Translations under genes and position numbers: made by a program
The notes under the pieces: generated by a model
Databases searched by the model: none
The model's input: the letters and a program-made list of their open reading frames with translations, nothing else
Told to the model about the DNA's origin: nothing
NCBI RefSeq assembly: GCF_900102495.1
Contig: NZ_FMVQ01000009.1
Coordinates: forward strand, 62,001-126,000
Direction of reading: 5' to 3'
Source of the DNA: Nitrosospira sp. Nl5
GTDB lineage: Bacteria; Pseudomonadota; Gammaproteobacteria; Burkholderiales; Nitrosomonadaceae
Length of the DNA: 64,000 nt
Shown here: positions 9,796 to 18,892 of the stretch, in pieces
Layout of the letters: each line of letters begins with the position of its first letter
Numbering within the stretch: the stretch's first letter is position 1

Positions 9796-9931
9796 GAGGG
9801 TGCAGGAAGCGCGTTTATTCCGCCATAGCCGGCTTGGACTGCCGGATTCAGCGAGGAACGCTTTCTCGTGCTTATACAAAAAAGTGACAGGGCCAACCAC
9901 CTTGGGATTGCAACTTCCTGAATCGATTCCG

Positions 9932-10267
9932 CTACTCCGGTTGTTCCATTTCATGGTTCTTCAATGCGTCAGTATTGCGGCGGTCAGCATTCTTTTCCTT
10001 GTGCCTGAGTATCTGCCGATCGAGCTTATCCGCCAGGCTGTCTATGGAAGCATACATGTTGTCACTGTCGGCCTCGACAAAAATATCTTTGCCTCTCAGG
10101 TGCACGTTGGCCTCAGCCTTCTGCCTGAGTTTTTCCACGGACAGGATCACATCGACATCGATAACCTGATCGAAATGGCGGGTAATCCTATTTATCTTTG
10201 ACGCGACATAATCACGCAGGGCGGGAGTGATTTCGACGTGGTGACCGGTGAGATTGAGATTCATCAT
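9932..10267 (-). CDS. hpf: Ribosome hibernation promoting factor (short HPF)
   Basis: Binds the 30S subunit and promotes inactive ribosome dimers in resting cells. The start MNLNLTGHHVEITPALRDYV and the core VEKLRQKAEANVHLRGKDIFV are characteristic of YhbH/HPF. The length of 111 aa makes it the short form without the C-terminal dimerisation domain. It lies 15 bp downstream of rpoN, the usual position for this gene in proteobacteria. Confidence 0.94.
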   Translation of the reverse strand: MMNLNLTGHHVEITPALRDYVASKINRITRHFDQVIDVDVILSVEKLRQKAEANVHLRGKDIFVEADSDNMYASIDSLADKLDRQILRHKEKNADRRNTDALKNHEMEQPE

Positions 10268-10282
10268 GCCTCCTAAGCCTGA

Positions 10283-11755
10283 TTAAAACGATTTACGAAG
10301 ATTGACGGGAGGAATTTGAACGGACTCCCGATATTTTGCAACGGTACGGCGAGCAACCATAATGCCCTGCTGTCCCAGGATTTCCGAAATCCGTCCATCA
10401 CTCAAGGGTTTTTTTGCATTTTCAGCATTGACTATTTGCTTGATCAGAGCGCGAATTGCGGTAGCGGAACAGGCGCCGCCAGTATCGGTCGCCACGTGAC
10501 TGCTAAAAAAATACTTTAATTCGAATATGCCGCGCGGCGTACGCATAAATTTTTGTGTGGTCACACGCGAAATTGTGGATTCATGTAAATCGAGAACATC
10601 CGCGATTTCCCGCAATATAAGCGGACGCATGGCTACTGCGCCATGCTCAAAGAACTGTCGCTGGCGTTCGACGACGGCAGAGGAGACCTTCAGAATGGTG
10701 CCAAAACGCTGATGTACGTTTTTGATGAGCCATTTGGCTTCATGCAATTGACTGACAAGCCTGCGCGCAGAATCATCGTGAGAACATTTCAGGATATCGG
10801 CATAGAGGCGGTTGATCTTGAGGCGCGGCATTGCCTCCGGATTAAGGTTGGCTATCCAGGACCCATTGACCTTGGTAACAATCACGTCAGGGATAATGTA
10901 GCGCGCTACGGTGGAACTGAAAGCAGTGCCTGGCCTTGGGTTCAAACTGGTAATCATGCGCCGGATGGAACGGAGGCACTCGTCGTCACACGGCAATAGC
11001 TTTTTTATTGTGCAAAAATCCCGTGATGCCAGACTATCAAGATGATTGTTAACCAGGAGCAACGCTTGCTCCCGGTAGGGCGTATCTTCCGGCAGGGCAT
11101 GCAATTGCATGATCAGGCATTCCTGCAAGTTACGCGCGCCCACCCCCGGGGGATCCAGATGTTGCAAATACCCGAGCGCAATGTGCAGGTCGTTGATACC
11201 AATTCCCAGCTCGGGAGGCAACAAGCTGACAAGTTCTTCCAGATCCTGAGCGAGATAGCCATCATCATTCAGGCTATCGATGAGTAAACCGACAATTTTC
11301 CTGTCCCGCTCGGGCATCTGACTGAGGCTGACTTGCGAATTGAGATACTCCCGTAAGCTGGGAGGTTCGGCCGCCTGCTGCGGAAAATCACGGTCGTCGT
11401 CGTCATCCCGCGAATTGCGAAAAGCTGCGTCGCCTTCAAACCAGTCTGATTCATCGCCAAGATTTTTCGTGCCGGAATCAAGCTCGCTGGCAGACATCTC
11501 CGCCGGAATTTCACCCGGCGTGCCCAGCAAGTCGGCGGATAACAGCTCTGCCGGACTATCGAGTAGAGTAGTCCGATATTCAGAGGCGTCGCTGCTTACG
11601 CTATCCTCTAGCTCCAGCAGGGGGTTTTCCTGGACTATGCGCTCTATTTCCTGGTTCAGCTCAACCGTGGAAAGCTGCAACAATCGTATCGACTGTTGCA
11701 GCTGCGGGGTAAGCGTCAAGTGCTGCGACAGCTTAAACTGAAGAGTAGGCTTCAT
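10283..11755 (-). CDS. rpoN: RNA polymerase sigma-54 factor
   Basis: Alternative sigma factor for -24/-12 promoters activated by AAA+ enhancer-binding proteins. Region I begins MKPTLQFKLSQHLTLTPQLQ at the ATG at 11755, the conserved family start; the frame is open 10 codons further. An acidic region II follows. The C-terminal RpoN box is present as ARRTVAKYRESVQIP, together with the helix-turn-helix LHESTISRVTTQKFM. The length is 490 aa. It sits between lptB and hpf-ptsN, the standard order. Confidence 0.96.
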   Translation of the reverse strand: MKPTLQFKLSQHLTLTPQLQQSIRLLQLSTVELNQEIERIVQENPLLELEDSVSSDASEYRTTLLDSPAELLSADLLGTPGEIPAEMSASELDSGTKNLGDESDWFEGDAAFRNSRDDDDDRDFPQQAAEPPSLREYLNSQVSLSQMPERDRKIVGLLIDSLNDDGYLAQDLEELVSLLPPELGIGINDLHIALGYLQHLDPPGVGARNLQECLIMQLHALPEDTPYREQALLLVNNHLDSLASRDFCTIKKLLPCDDECLRSIRRMITSLNPRPGTAFSSTVARYIIPDVIVTKVNGSWIANLNPEAMPRLKINRLYADILKCSHDDSARRLVSQLHEAKWLIKNVHQRFGTILKVSSAVVERQRQFFEHGAVAMRPLILREIADVLDLHESTISRVTTQKFMRTPRGIFELKYFFSSHVATDTGGACSATAIRALIKQIVNAENAKKPLSDGRISEILGQQGIMVARRTVAKYRESVQIPPVNLRKSF

Positions 11756-11804
11756 AATTTGGAAAAACAACAAACGCAGATTCATACAGGCCGAATCTTT
11801 AATT

Positions 11805-12527
11805 TCACAGCCGGAAATGTTCTCCCAGATAGACTTTTCTCACATTTTTATTATAGATGATTTCATCAGGCTTACCGCTCGCCAGCACTGTACCGTCGCT
11901 GATAATGTAGGCGCGGTCACAAATACCCAGCGTTTCCCTAACGTTATGGTCCGTGATGAGGACGCCAATGTCGCGTTCTTTAAGAAACCGGATAATCTTC
12001 TGGATATCCAGCACGGCAATGGGATCGACCCCCGCAAATGGTTCGTCCAGCAGAATGAAACGCGGCTGCGTCGCAAGCGCCCTGGCAATTTCCACTCGGC
12101 GGCGCTCACCGCCGGATAAACTGATGCCTGGGCTGGCACGAATGTGGCTGATATGCAGATCATGCAGTAGATTGTCAAGACGCTGCTGCATTTCATCCGC
12201 AGTGTAATTCTTCAATTCCAGCACGGCACGGATATTGTCAGCCACCGAAAGGCGCCTGAAAATTGAAGCCTCCTGGGGAAGATAGCTCAAGCCCAAGCGC
12301 GCGCGTTGATGAATCGGCATCTGGCTCAAGTCGCGCTCGTCCAGATATATGCTGCCACCATCCAGCGGCACCAATCCTACCATCATATAGAAGCACGTGG
12401 TCTTACCCGCACCGTTGGGACCTAGCAGGCCCACTACTTCCCCGCTGTTGACAGAAAGCGACACCTCCTGCACCACGGTACGAGATTTATAGCGCTTTCT
12501 TAACTTACCGGCTTTGAACTCACTCAT
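11805..12527 (-). CDS. lptB: LPS export ABC transporter ATPase LptB
   Basis: Cytoplasmic ATPase of the LptBFG complex that drives lipopolysaccharide from the inner membrane to the Lpt bridge. Walker A is GPNGAGKTT, the signature is [15 protein letters not shown], and Walker B is [13 protein letters not shown], followed by the switch histidine in LITDHNVRE. The length of 240 aa is normal. lptA lies 41 bp upstream and rpoN 49 bp downstream. The membrane partners lptF and lptG are not in this window. Confidence 0.96.
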   Translation of the reverse strand: MSEFKAGKLRKRYKSRTVVQEVSLSVNSGEVVGLLGPNGAGKTTCFYMMVGLVPLDGGSIYLDERDLSQMPIHQRARLGLSYLPQEASIFRRLSVADNIRAVLELKNYTADEMQQRLDNLLHDLHISHIRASPGISLSGGERRRVEIARALATQPRFILLDEPFAGVDPIAVLDIQKIIRFLKERDIGVLITDHNVRETLGICDRAYIISDGTVLASGKPDEIIYNKNVRKVYLGEHFRL

Positions 12528-12568
12528 ACTTCTTCAGAATTCGGAATCCGCGGGACTGTGTTGCAACT

Positions 12569-13108
12569 CTACTGATCTTCATCCTTGGGCTTCTGCTCCT
12601 TTTTCTTCGGCTGAATCACCGCCCGCACCCTCCCATCTGAATTGGTTTGTGTGCTCGCCCCATTGTTGTTGCTGGTTACCTGGAAAAACTCATTGATTGC
12701 ATCGTAGGCAATGTAATCTCCGTGTACTTCATCCTCCCCTCGCTTCAATCTTGCTTTCTTGAAGAGCTGCACTTTCTCAGCTTTGCCATCATATTCCATG
12801 CGTTCGCTCCAACCCTCAACATATTCATCCATGCCGTCACGCTTCTGACGGAAGCTGGCGAGATTACCGAAAGCAGTAGCGTGCTGGAAGCCGCCGGCAT
12901 CTTCTTTCACCGTCATTTTGTCAGCGCGGATGACCAATGTACCTTGTGTGAGCACGACGTTGCCGATGAATGTGGCAAGCTTGTTGGCATCCTGCACCGT
13001 AGCACGGTCGGCCTCCAGATGGACCGGCTTGTCGCGGTCGGCCCGTTCAGCCAGGACAGGTCCCGTAAACAGCATGGCGATAAAAAAACCGGCAAAAAAT
13101 GATTTCAT
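12569..13108 (-). CDS. lptA: Periplasmic LPS transport protein LptA
   Basis: Periplasmic beta-jellyroll protein forming the bridge that carries LPS to the outer membrane. It has an N-terminal signal peptide (MKSFFAGFFIAMLFTGPVLA) and then the OstA-type domain with DKPVHLEADRATVQDANKLA and GNVVLTQGTLVIRADKMTV. The C-terminus is rich in lysine and glutamate. The length of 179 aa is normal. The gap upstream to lptC is an unusual 265 bp and contains an intrinsic terminator, so lptA-lptB-rpoN probably has its own promoter. Confidence 0.92.
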   Translation of the reverse strand: MKSFFAGFFIAMLFTGPVLAERADRDKPVHLEADRATVQDANKLATFIGNVVLTQGTLVIRADKMTVKEDAGGFQHATAFGNLASFRQKRDGMDEYVEGWSERMEYDGKAEKVQLFKKARLKRGEDEVHGDYIAYDAINEFFQVTSNNNGASTQTNSDGRVRAVIQPKKKEQKPKDEDQ

Positions 13109-13308
13109 GCCTACCTCGCGGATACGCTAGCACCTGATAAAAACCTGGTGTAACGTCCCGAAAAAATATCTAAATTGGCGCGAATAACCAGTCGCCTCCT
13201 GATAGCCTGTCTAACCTCACTCCAGACATTTTAACCCCCCATTCCTGGATTAATTTAATCTGGCAGCAATCTAACACCGTAACGCCTGCCGGATTTGAAG
13301 CTCAAAGC

Positions 13309-13345
13309 AAAAAAGCACGATCAAAATGGATCGGGCAGATTTTTT
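13309..13345 (-). terminator. Probable intrinsic terminator after lptC
   Basis: On the minus strand an 8-bp stem with one mismatch (GCCCGATC / GATCGTGC, loop CATTTT) is followed directly by TTTTTT. On the plus strand the same hairpin is also followed by a T run, so it could work in both directions. It lies just after the lptC stop and before lptA, and would separate the lptC transcript from lptA-lptB. Confidence 0.6.
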
Positions 13346-13373
13346 AGCTCGTCCCTTTAAGTTTGGCAAGCTG

Positions 13374-13946
13374 CTAGCGCCCTTTGTCATGGACAACTCT
13401 CACCTGCGACAACAACCGGGTGACCTGGGTACGATTGCTTATTTCCATACCAACCGCCTTGATAACGGCATTCGCTTCGGTAATCACTACAGGCTTGTCC
13501 GTTTTAGCAATGTCATCGTCAGGAATGAGATGCAAAAAGCTGGTACTCATCGTTGTCTCTCCCCGGCCTTTACCTGCCTTCCGCAGCACCGTAACATTAC
13601 CCGTCAGATAAATATCTTCACCGTTGGCGGACATCTTCGCATGATCCGCGTCAACCTGCAGGGCGGGTTTGCCGGGCTCGGTGTTGATAAAACGGGGTTG
13701 TTCCAGATCAGTGGTATCGTCATCAGGATAATGCAGCATTCTTTTTGCGAAAAGCACGTGACGCGTCACGCCGTCGTGGTCCATGCGAGTTGCCGAAAAG
13801 TTTTCCATCATATAGTCGGGAGCGCGGTGCACGTCCTCATTTTGTGCGGTAGAGGGAGCACGCACCGACTGATTCAGCCAGAATGTCAACGCCGCCAGCA
13901 GCGCAAGCAGAACCAGAGGAAGCCCGGAGAACAGATTATTGATCAT
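13374..13946 (-). CDS. lptC: LPS export protein LptC
   Basis: Bitopic inner-membrane protein linking LptBFG to LptA. One N-terminal membrane segment (about residues 7-25, LPLVLLALLAALTFWLNQSV) is followed by a periplasmic domain with LFAKRMLHYPDDDTTDLEQP and GEDIYLTGNVTVLRKAG, as in LptC. The length is 190 aa. It lies downstream of kdsC, as in most proteobacteria, but 213 bp away instead of the usual near-contact. Its stop is followed by the terminator at 13309-13345. Confidence 0.88.
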   Translation of the reverse strand: MINNLFSGLPLVLLALLAALTFWLNQSVRAPSTAQNEDVHRAPDYMMENFSATRMDHDGVTRHVLFAKRMLHYPDDDTTDLEQPRFINTEPGKPALQVDADHAKMSANGEDIYLTGNVTVLRKAGKGRGETTMSTSFLHLIPDDDIAKTDKPVVITEANAVIKAVGMEISNRTQVTRLLSQVRVVHDKGR

Positions 13947-14159
13947 CCTGACTCCGGCGGTTGGACAAGGCGGCGGATGCAGTTTTTGCAGTGAAGGACG
14001 AGGCGCAGAAACGCGGAATGGGGCAATCGCGCGGGGGGAACCATGCGTTCCCGACCCGGCGGTGGCTCACCGCGGGATAGGGCCGCCTACCTGCACGGGA
14101 GCCCAACCGCGGCATTTCCAAGGCGTTGCGAACAAGAGCGGTCAACTGCCTGGTCGGGA

Positions 14160-14684
14160 TCATTTCAGATATGCCGCCAGCAGGTCATCCAACGTGTCCT
14201 GCGCTCTCATCAATATTTCGCAGACCTCGCGCGCCGCGCCGCGTCCGCCTTCAAGCTGGGTAACATAATGCGCGTGTTTTTTGACCAGCGCAGGTGCGGC
14301 GGGCACGCAAATAGCAAGACCACAACGTAACATCACCGGCAAATCTATCAAATCGTCGCCTACGTAAGCGCAGGCGGAAGCATCCAGCTCCAGTTTCTTC
14401 AGCAATGTTTCGAATACAGGCAGCTTGATCTTTGCGCCTTGATAAACGAGGGTAATGCCTAAATCTTTCGCTTTCAAATCCACGCAACGCGATTCTCTGC
14501 CGGTAATAATAGCGACTTTGACTCCGCTCGCCCTGAGCATTTTTATGCCGTGACCGTCGTGGCTGTTAAATGCCTTGATCTCCTCGCCGCCGTCGGTGAG
14601 GTAGAGGCTCCCATCGGTCAACACTCCGTCCACGTCGAAGATAACCAGACGAATTTTTCTCGCCTTTTCCAGTATATGTTGCAT
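14160..14684 (-). CDS. kdsC: 3-deoxy-D-manno-octulosonate 8-phosphate phosphatase KdsC
   Basis: HAD-family phosphatase releasing Kdo from Kdo-8-phosphate for LPS core synthesis. The nucleophile motif is FDVDGVLTDG, motif II lies in VAIITGRES, and the metal-binding motif is YVGDDLIDLPVM. At 174 aa it is the compact cap-less form. kdsD, often adjacent, is not here. The following 213 bp to lptC hold an open frame (13936-14163) that I do not accept as a gene. Confidence 0.93.
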   Translation of the reverse strand: MQHILEKARKIRLVIFDVDGVLTDGSLYLTDGGEEIKAFNSHDGHGIKMLRASGVKVAIITGRESRCVDLKAKDLGITLVYQGAKIKLPVFETLLKKLELDASACAYVGDDLIDLPVMLRCGLAICVPAAPALVKKHAHYVTQLEGGRGAAREVCEILMRAQDTLDDLLAAYLK

Positions 14685-14876
14685 CGATATTCCAACAGCT
14701 AAACGCCGGAGATGGATTGAATGGCGAAAGTGACCCGGTAAGGATAGAGATTGGGGATTTTGAAGGCCAATAACTGCTCTATTGCCCTTTATGACCGGCC
14801 ATGGCCCCTCGCAGCCGGTTTCCTTTGGTCCGAGAGGGGTGCATAGGTAGAAAAATTACTCGGTGGTTGACTTACC

Positions 14877-15830
14877 TTACGCCGTACTATTTTTAGGCAG
14901 CGGAAACACCACCGACTCGACCACGCCGCTCAATTCCTCCACTACCACTTCTCTTCCCGCTTGTCCTGCTCCTATCTGCCTGAGCCGTGAGATGACTTCC
15001 TGCACCAGCACTTCCGGCGCGGAGGCTCCGGCGGTAATACCGATCCGCTCTTTTCCCTCCAGCCACTTCTCCTGCAATTGTTCGGCGCGATCTATCATAT
15101 ACGCATCCACGCCGGCGTTTCTTGCGACCTCACACAGGCGATTGGAGTTGGAACTATTGGGGGAACCCACGACAATTACCAGATCACACTGCTTTACCAT
15201 CATCTTGACCGCATCCTGGCGATTTTGCGTGGCATAGCAGATATCGTCTTTTTTCGGCCCGGTGATTTTCGGAAAGCGTTTTTTCAAAGCCTTGATTACC
15301 CGTGTTGCATCATCCACCGACAACGTCGTCTGGGTTACGTAAGCGAGATGAGTCGGATCCTTGACCTGTAAATTGTCGACATCCTCTTCTGTTTCCACCA
15401 GGTACATGCAAGGACCATCCCCTTCAGCCTGCCCCATGGTGCCTTCCACCTCCGGGTGACCTTCGTGGCCGATCATGATGATCTCCCTGCCCTGCTCGCG
15501 CATCTTTGCTACTTCAATATGTACCTTGGTCACCAACGGACACGTGGCGTCGAATACCTTAAACTGTTGCGCCTCGGCTTCTCGTCGCACCTCGTGGGAA
15601 ACACCGTGAGCGCTAAAGATCAGAATGCTGCCAACGGGCACTTCATCGAGATTCTCGACAAATACGGCACCCTTTTTCTCCAGATTTTCCACCACAAAGC
15701 GGTTATGCACCACCTCGTGACGCACGTAAATCGGTGCGCCGTGCATCGTCAGCGCCCGCTCGACAATTTCGATGGCGCGATCCACGCCAGCGCAGAAACC
15801 TCTGGGGTTTGCAAGCAATACTTTGATCAT
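14877..15830 (-). CDS. ispH: 4-hydroxy-3-methylbut-2-enyl diphosphate reductase IspH
   Basis: Last enzyme of the MEP pathway, an iron-sulfur protein making IPP and DMAPP. Cluster cysteines lie in [24 protein letters not shown] and [11 protein letters not shown]. The [13 protein letters not shown] and [13 protein letters not shown] motifs are also typical. The frame is open to 15887, but the ATG at 15830 has a good GGAGA Shine-Dalgarno about nine bases upstream and gives [13 protein letters not shown], the standard start (317 aa). Confidence 0.95.
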   Translation of the reverse strand: MIKVLLANPRGFCAGVDRAIEIVERALTMHGAPIYVRHEVVHNRFVVENLEKKGAVFVENLDEVPVGSILIFSAHGVSHEVRREAEAQQFKVFDATCPLVTKVHIEVAKMREQGREIIMIGHEGHPEVEGTMGQAEGDGPCMYLVETEEDVDNLQVKDPTHLAYVTQTTLSVDDATRVIKALKKRFPKITGPKKDDICYATQNRQDAVKMMVKQCDLVIVVGSPNSSNSNRLCEVARNAGVDAYMIDRAEQLQEKWLEGKERIGITAGASAPEVLVQEVISRLRQIGAGQAGREVVVEELSGVVESVVFPLPKNSTA

Positions 15831-16069
15831 TGGTTGTTCTCCATAAAAACTTTCTTCATCCGGGTGCAAGTACTGTGTGTTTTCCAACGCGCGCGCTCCT
15901 TTATGGCCTATGCAATAGTGTACTTTAATCCATCACAAAAGCCGATGGAATCATTATTCCCTCAAGAAAACCCGCTTCTCCAAAAATCATGATTACGCCC
16001 CGACGAAAGCTTGAGAGCATACCGTCGTTTACAAATTAAATTTGCAGGTTACGCTCATCATTTTTTTCC

Positions 16070-16984
16070 TTAGCTTGACCGAACCTCCTCCAATTGCGCG
16101 CAGACCGTTTTTACTGCCTGCAACATGCGGGGGGTCTGGCGGTGTATGAGATCAGGGTGCACAAAAAATAAATGATTACTCCTGACTGCGCTAACGTGCG
16201 ATAACCGCCGCAACAGTTCTCTCACCCCAATTCCAGAAAATTCAAGCGATATGCTGCTTATGATTGCCTGAGGATCGGCTTTCAGCAGACTTTCCGCGGA
16301 TATCACCGGCGTCAGGGAAGATGCGGAAGAAAACACATTAGCGCCCCCGCACATGCGGATAATGTCGCTGATTATATGATTTCCATTCACTGTCATGAGC
16401 GGCTGATGCCAGATTAACGGAAACACGCCAATCTGCCGCCGGCCGCCATAGTTGCGCTTGATTTGCCCGAGCTCCGCTTCATATACTCTTGCCGCCCGTT
16501 CTGCTTGCGTTGACGTCCCTGCCAGCTTGCCGGCCGCTCGCAGTAGCCGCGACACGTCTTCCAGCCTGATTGCTTCAGTGACAAAAACGGTCAGGCCAAG
16601 TCTTTCAAGTTTCCCGATATCCGAGACAGTATTGCCGCTTCCCCACGCGATCACCAGATCGGGCTTGAGTGCAATGATTCTCTCCAGATCAAGGTGGGAT
16701 GAATCCCCAACCTCTGGAATGGATTTGGCGGCCTCCGGGTAGTCGCTGTAGCGGCTGACACCCACCAGTTTGGCGCCTGCTCCGGCAGCAAACACCAGTT
16801 CGGTAATGTTGGGAGAAAGCGAAATGATGCGGCCGGCGGAGTAATCCAGGCGGATGCTATGCCCGCGATCGTCAATCACGCTAATCGCCGTGGCTTGCCC
16901 TGCAATATCGACTGCGCCTGCAACGCCAATACCAGCCGACAGGAATGATGAAAACACAAACAGCGCTAAAATGCCGCGCCGCAT
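16070..16984 (-). CDS. BtuF-like periplasmic substrate-binding protein
   Basis: Periplasmic binding protein of the helical-backbone class (cobalamin or ferric chelate type). An N-terminal signal peptide (about 24 residues, ending AVA/GA) is followed by GRIISLSPNITELVFAAGAG, VGVSRYSDYPEAAKSIPEVG and LKPDLVIAWGSGN, typical of BtuF-like proteins. The length is 304 aa. No lipobox cysteine is seen. No permease or ATPase gene is nearby, so it is an orphan component here. Cobalamin is the best guess for ligand, inferred only from overall similarity. Two direct repeats lie about 90-120 bp upstream. Confidence 0.75.
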   Translation of the reverse strand: MRRGILALFVFSSFLSAGIGVAGAVDIAGQATAISVIDDRGHSIRLDYSAGRIISLSPNITELVFAAGAGAKLVGVSRYSDYPEAAKSIPEVGDSSHLDLERIIALKPDLVIAWGSGNTVSDIGKLERLGLTVFVTEAIRLEDVSRLLRAAGKLAGTSTQAERAARVYEAELGQIKRNYGGRRQIGVFPLIWHQPLMTVNGNHIISDIIRMCGGANVFSSASSLTPVISAESLLKADPQAIISSISLEFSGIGVRELLRRLSHVSAVRSNHLFFVHPDLIHRQTPRMLQAVKTVCAQLEEVRSS

Positions 16985-17074
16985 TTTATTAATGGCATTT
17001 CTATTCGTATAAGCCTGGAAAAATAATTATGCTCAAGCCTGAAAATGTATTCCTCAGAGCACGCGAAAAACCCG

Positions 17075-17105
17075 AAGTTCCAATATATACCGCAAAGTTC
17101 CAATA
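17075..17105. repeat. Two direct 11-bp repeats upstream of the btuF-like gene
   Basis: AAGTTCCAATA occurs at 17075-17085 and again at 17095-17105, a spacing of exactly 20 bp (about two helical turns). They lie upstream of the minus-strand btuF-like gene. The phase suggests a possible regulator-binding site, but chance is not excluded. Confidence 0.4.
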
Positions 17106-17190
17106 CACGGCAAATAAGCGGGCAATTTTCATAAAGCGGTACTCACCCATCAGATTTCCAGAGATGCTCCATAGAGAGCGCAGAAAGAAA

Positions 17191-18309
17191 CTACGCCTCC
17201 TGATAACGGCTGGCCAGGGCCTCGCGTTGCTCGTAGGCCTCCCGCGCGATGCGGATATCATCCAGAAAAAACGGCAGTTCCCTGATCAGCAGCGCCTGCG
17301 GCCCATCCACGAGCGCCTTGCCCGGCACCGGATGAAAATCCACCAGCACCATGTTGGCGCCTGCAATCACGCCTTGGGCAGTCGCATGCATGATATCAAG
17401 TATGCCGTCCGGTGAGGAAGCGCGCGCGCCGACTGAATGCGAAGGATCGATACACACCGGCATGCGCGTGAGGCGCTTGACCACAGGCACATGGGCAAAA
17501 TCCACAAAATTGCGGTGGGGGTCCGCCATATTGGTTTTCATGCCGCGCAAGCCAAAGACCACTTTGCGGTTGCCTTCGGAGGCCAGGTATTCGGCGGCAT
17601 TAAGCGATTCGTCCAGGGTGATGCCAAAACCGCGCTTGATCAGCACTGGAAAATCCTGCTGGCGTCCAACGATTTTCAGCAGTTCGAAATTTTGCGTATT
17701 GCGCGTGCCGATTTGCAGCATGACACCGGTGGCATTGCCGGTCCGATAGAGCGCCTCGCAAATTTCTTCCACATGGGACTCATGGGTGATTTCCATGGCT
17801 ATCACCTTGATGCCGTATTTTCCGGCCAGCTCGAATACGTAAGGCAGGCAAGCCTTACCGTGGCCCTGAAATGAGTAAGGACTGGTACGCGGCTTATAGG
17901 CGCCCATGCGGGTGCATACTTGTCCATGGTCGCGTAGCGCTTGCATCATTAACTCGACATGCTCCAGCGTATCCACAGCGCATAGCCCGGCGAATACATT
18001 AAGCGTATCCTGGCCAAAGCGCACTCCGTTATAGTCGAAGTAAGTAGGCCTATGGTCGTCCTTGTGCCGTCCGAGAACACGATACTCCTCCGAAATCCGG
18101 ACAACCTGCTCGACGCATGGCAAGCTTTGCATATCCTCAATGGGCAACGCCTTGGTGTTGCCAATCAAATATACCTCGGTAAGCGTCTGCTCAACGCCGA
18201 CTTCGCTATGTACACGCGTGGAAATACCCGGCAAATTAGTGAGGTGGGTCAATAATTGCTTGTATTCGGGACTGTCAGGCCGGGTATCCGGGCTTAAGAC
18301 AAGAATCAT
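17191..18309 (-). CDS. Divergent DAHP-synthase-like protein (class I beta type)
   Basis: Resembles the microbial class I beta 3-deoxy-7-phosphoheptulonate synthases (first step of aromatic amino acid synthesis). It has a small N-terminal ferredoxin-like domain (about residues 1-80) and then the barrel with GAYKPRTSPYSFQG (136-149), LQIGTRNTQNFELLK and PVLIKRG. Key sites differ from the usual pattern: GPC is GLC (Cys110 kept), CERG is GLRG (252-256), and the metal glutamate of VEVHP is Asp324 (VDFHP). His291 (DPSHSVG) and Asp335 are kept. The start at 18309 gives MILVLSPD and 372 aa; the frame is open to 18393. Catalytic function is uncertain. Confidence 0.7.
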   Translation of the reverse strand: MILVLSPDTRPDSPEYKQLLTHLTNLPGISTRVHSEVGVEQTLTEVYLIGNTKALPIEDMQSLPCVEQVVRISEEYRVLGRHKDDHRPTYFDYNGVRFGQDTLNVFAGLCAVDTLEHVELMMQALRDHGQVCTRMGAYKPRTSPYSFQGHGKACLPYVFELAGKYGIKVIAMEITHESHVEEICEALYRTGNATGVMLQIGTRNTQNFELLKIVGRQQDFPVLIKRGFGITLDESLNAAEYLASEGNRKVVFGLRGMKTNMADPHRNFVDFAHVPVVKRLTRMPVCIDPSHSVGARASSPDGILDIMHATAQGVIAGANMVLVDFHPVPGKALVDGPQALLIRELPFFLDDIRIAREAYEQREALASRYQEA

Positions 18310-18471
18310 GGAATGTATGGAGTGTCGAAACCGGCACGGAAGCGCGACGGAAAAACAGAATTCTAACCGAAAAAACCGATGCTTGCCATGCAATCGAATA
18401 TGTCGTTTAATCGCTTTTCAGGCTGCATTTTGCGTATGTTTCAAGATTCGCTCCTATTCTCCGACGAACCC

Positions 18472-18846
18472 ATGCCATCTAAGTCACCGGACAACAATAA
18501 GCTGGATCATATCGTGGCTGAAGCCCGGCGCAGCCGGGAACAGCGGAATATGACTTATCGCGAACAGGCACTCAGGATTTACCCATGGGTCTGTGGCCGC
18601 TGCGCGCGCGAATTCACGCGTGCGAATGTTCAATTGCTCACGGTGCATCACCGGGATCACAATCACGACAACAACCCAGCTAATGGCAGCAATTGGGAAT
18701 TGCTGTGTGTTTACTGCCACGAAAACGAGCATTCCCGATATCTGGATAACACCGGACGTAACGAGGCATCGAGCGGCACACGGAAAACCGGGGCCACACA
18801 TAATCCATTCGCAGATCTCAAGGCCTTGCTGAAAGACAAGAAATAA
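18472..18846 (+). CDS. YajD-type HNH nuclease family protein
   Basis: Matches the small YajD family of HNH proteins. It has YREQALRIYPWVCGRCAREF with the first zinc CxxC, then LTVHHRDHNHDNNPANGSNW with the HH of the HNH motif, then LLCVYCHENEHSRY with the second CxxC, and the family ending NPFADLKALL. It is probably a zinc-bound HNH endonuclease fold; the cellular role is unknown. The frame is open from 18379; ATGs at 18379, 18436 and 18472 are possible and none has a clear Shine-Dalgarno. I chose 18472 because the earlier part has no family character. It is divergent from the DAHP-like gene. Confidence 0.8.
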   Translation: MPSKSPDNNKLDHIVAEARRSREQRNMTYREQALRIYPWVCGRCAREFTRANVQLLTVHHRDHNHDNNPANGSNWELLCVYCHENEHSRYLDNTGRNEASSGTRKTGATHNPFADLKALLKDKK

Positions 18847-18892
18847 TCGTCTGATCGAAGTAAATCCGGCCAAGCCGGTGCCCCATCCATTC

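Noticed and set aside
13326-13994. 222-codon plus-strand frame opposite lptC
   Set aside because: It overlaps the lptC coding strand and the terminator. No motif and no Shine-Dalgarno support it.
13936-14163. 75-codon minus-strand frame filling the kdsC-lptC gap
   Set aside because: Its ATG overlaps the kdsC stop, which is tempting. The translation is Arg/Pro-rich, has no recognisable character, and runs into the lptC start.
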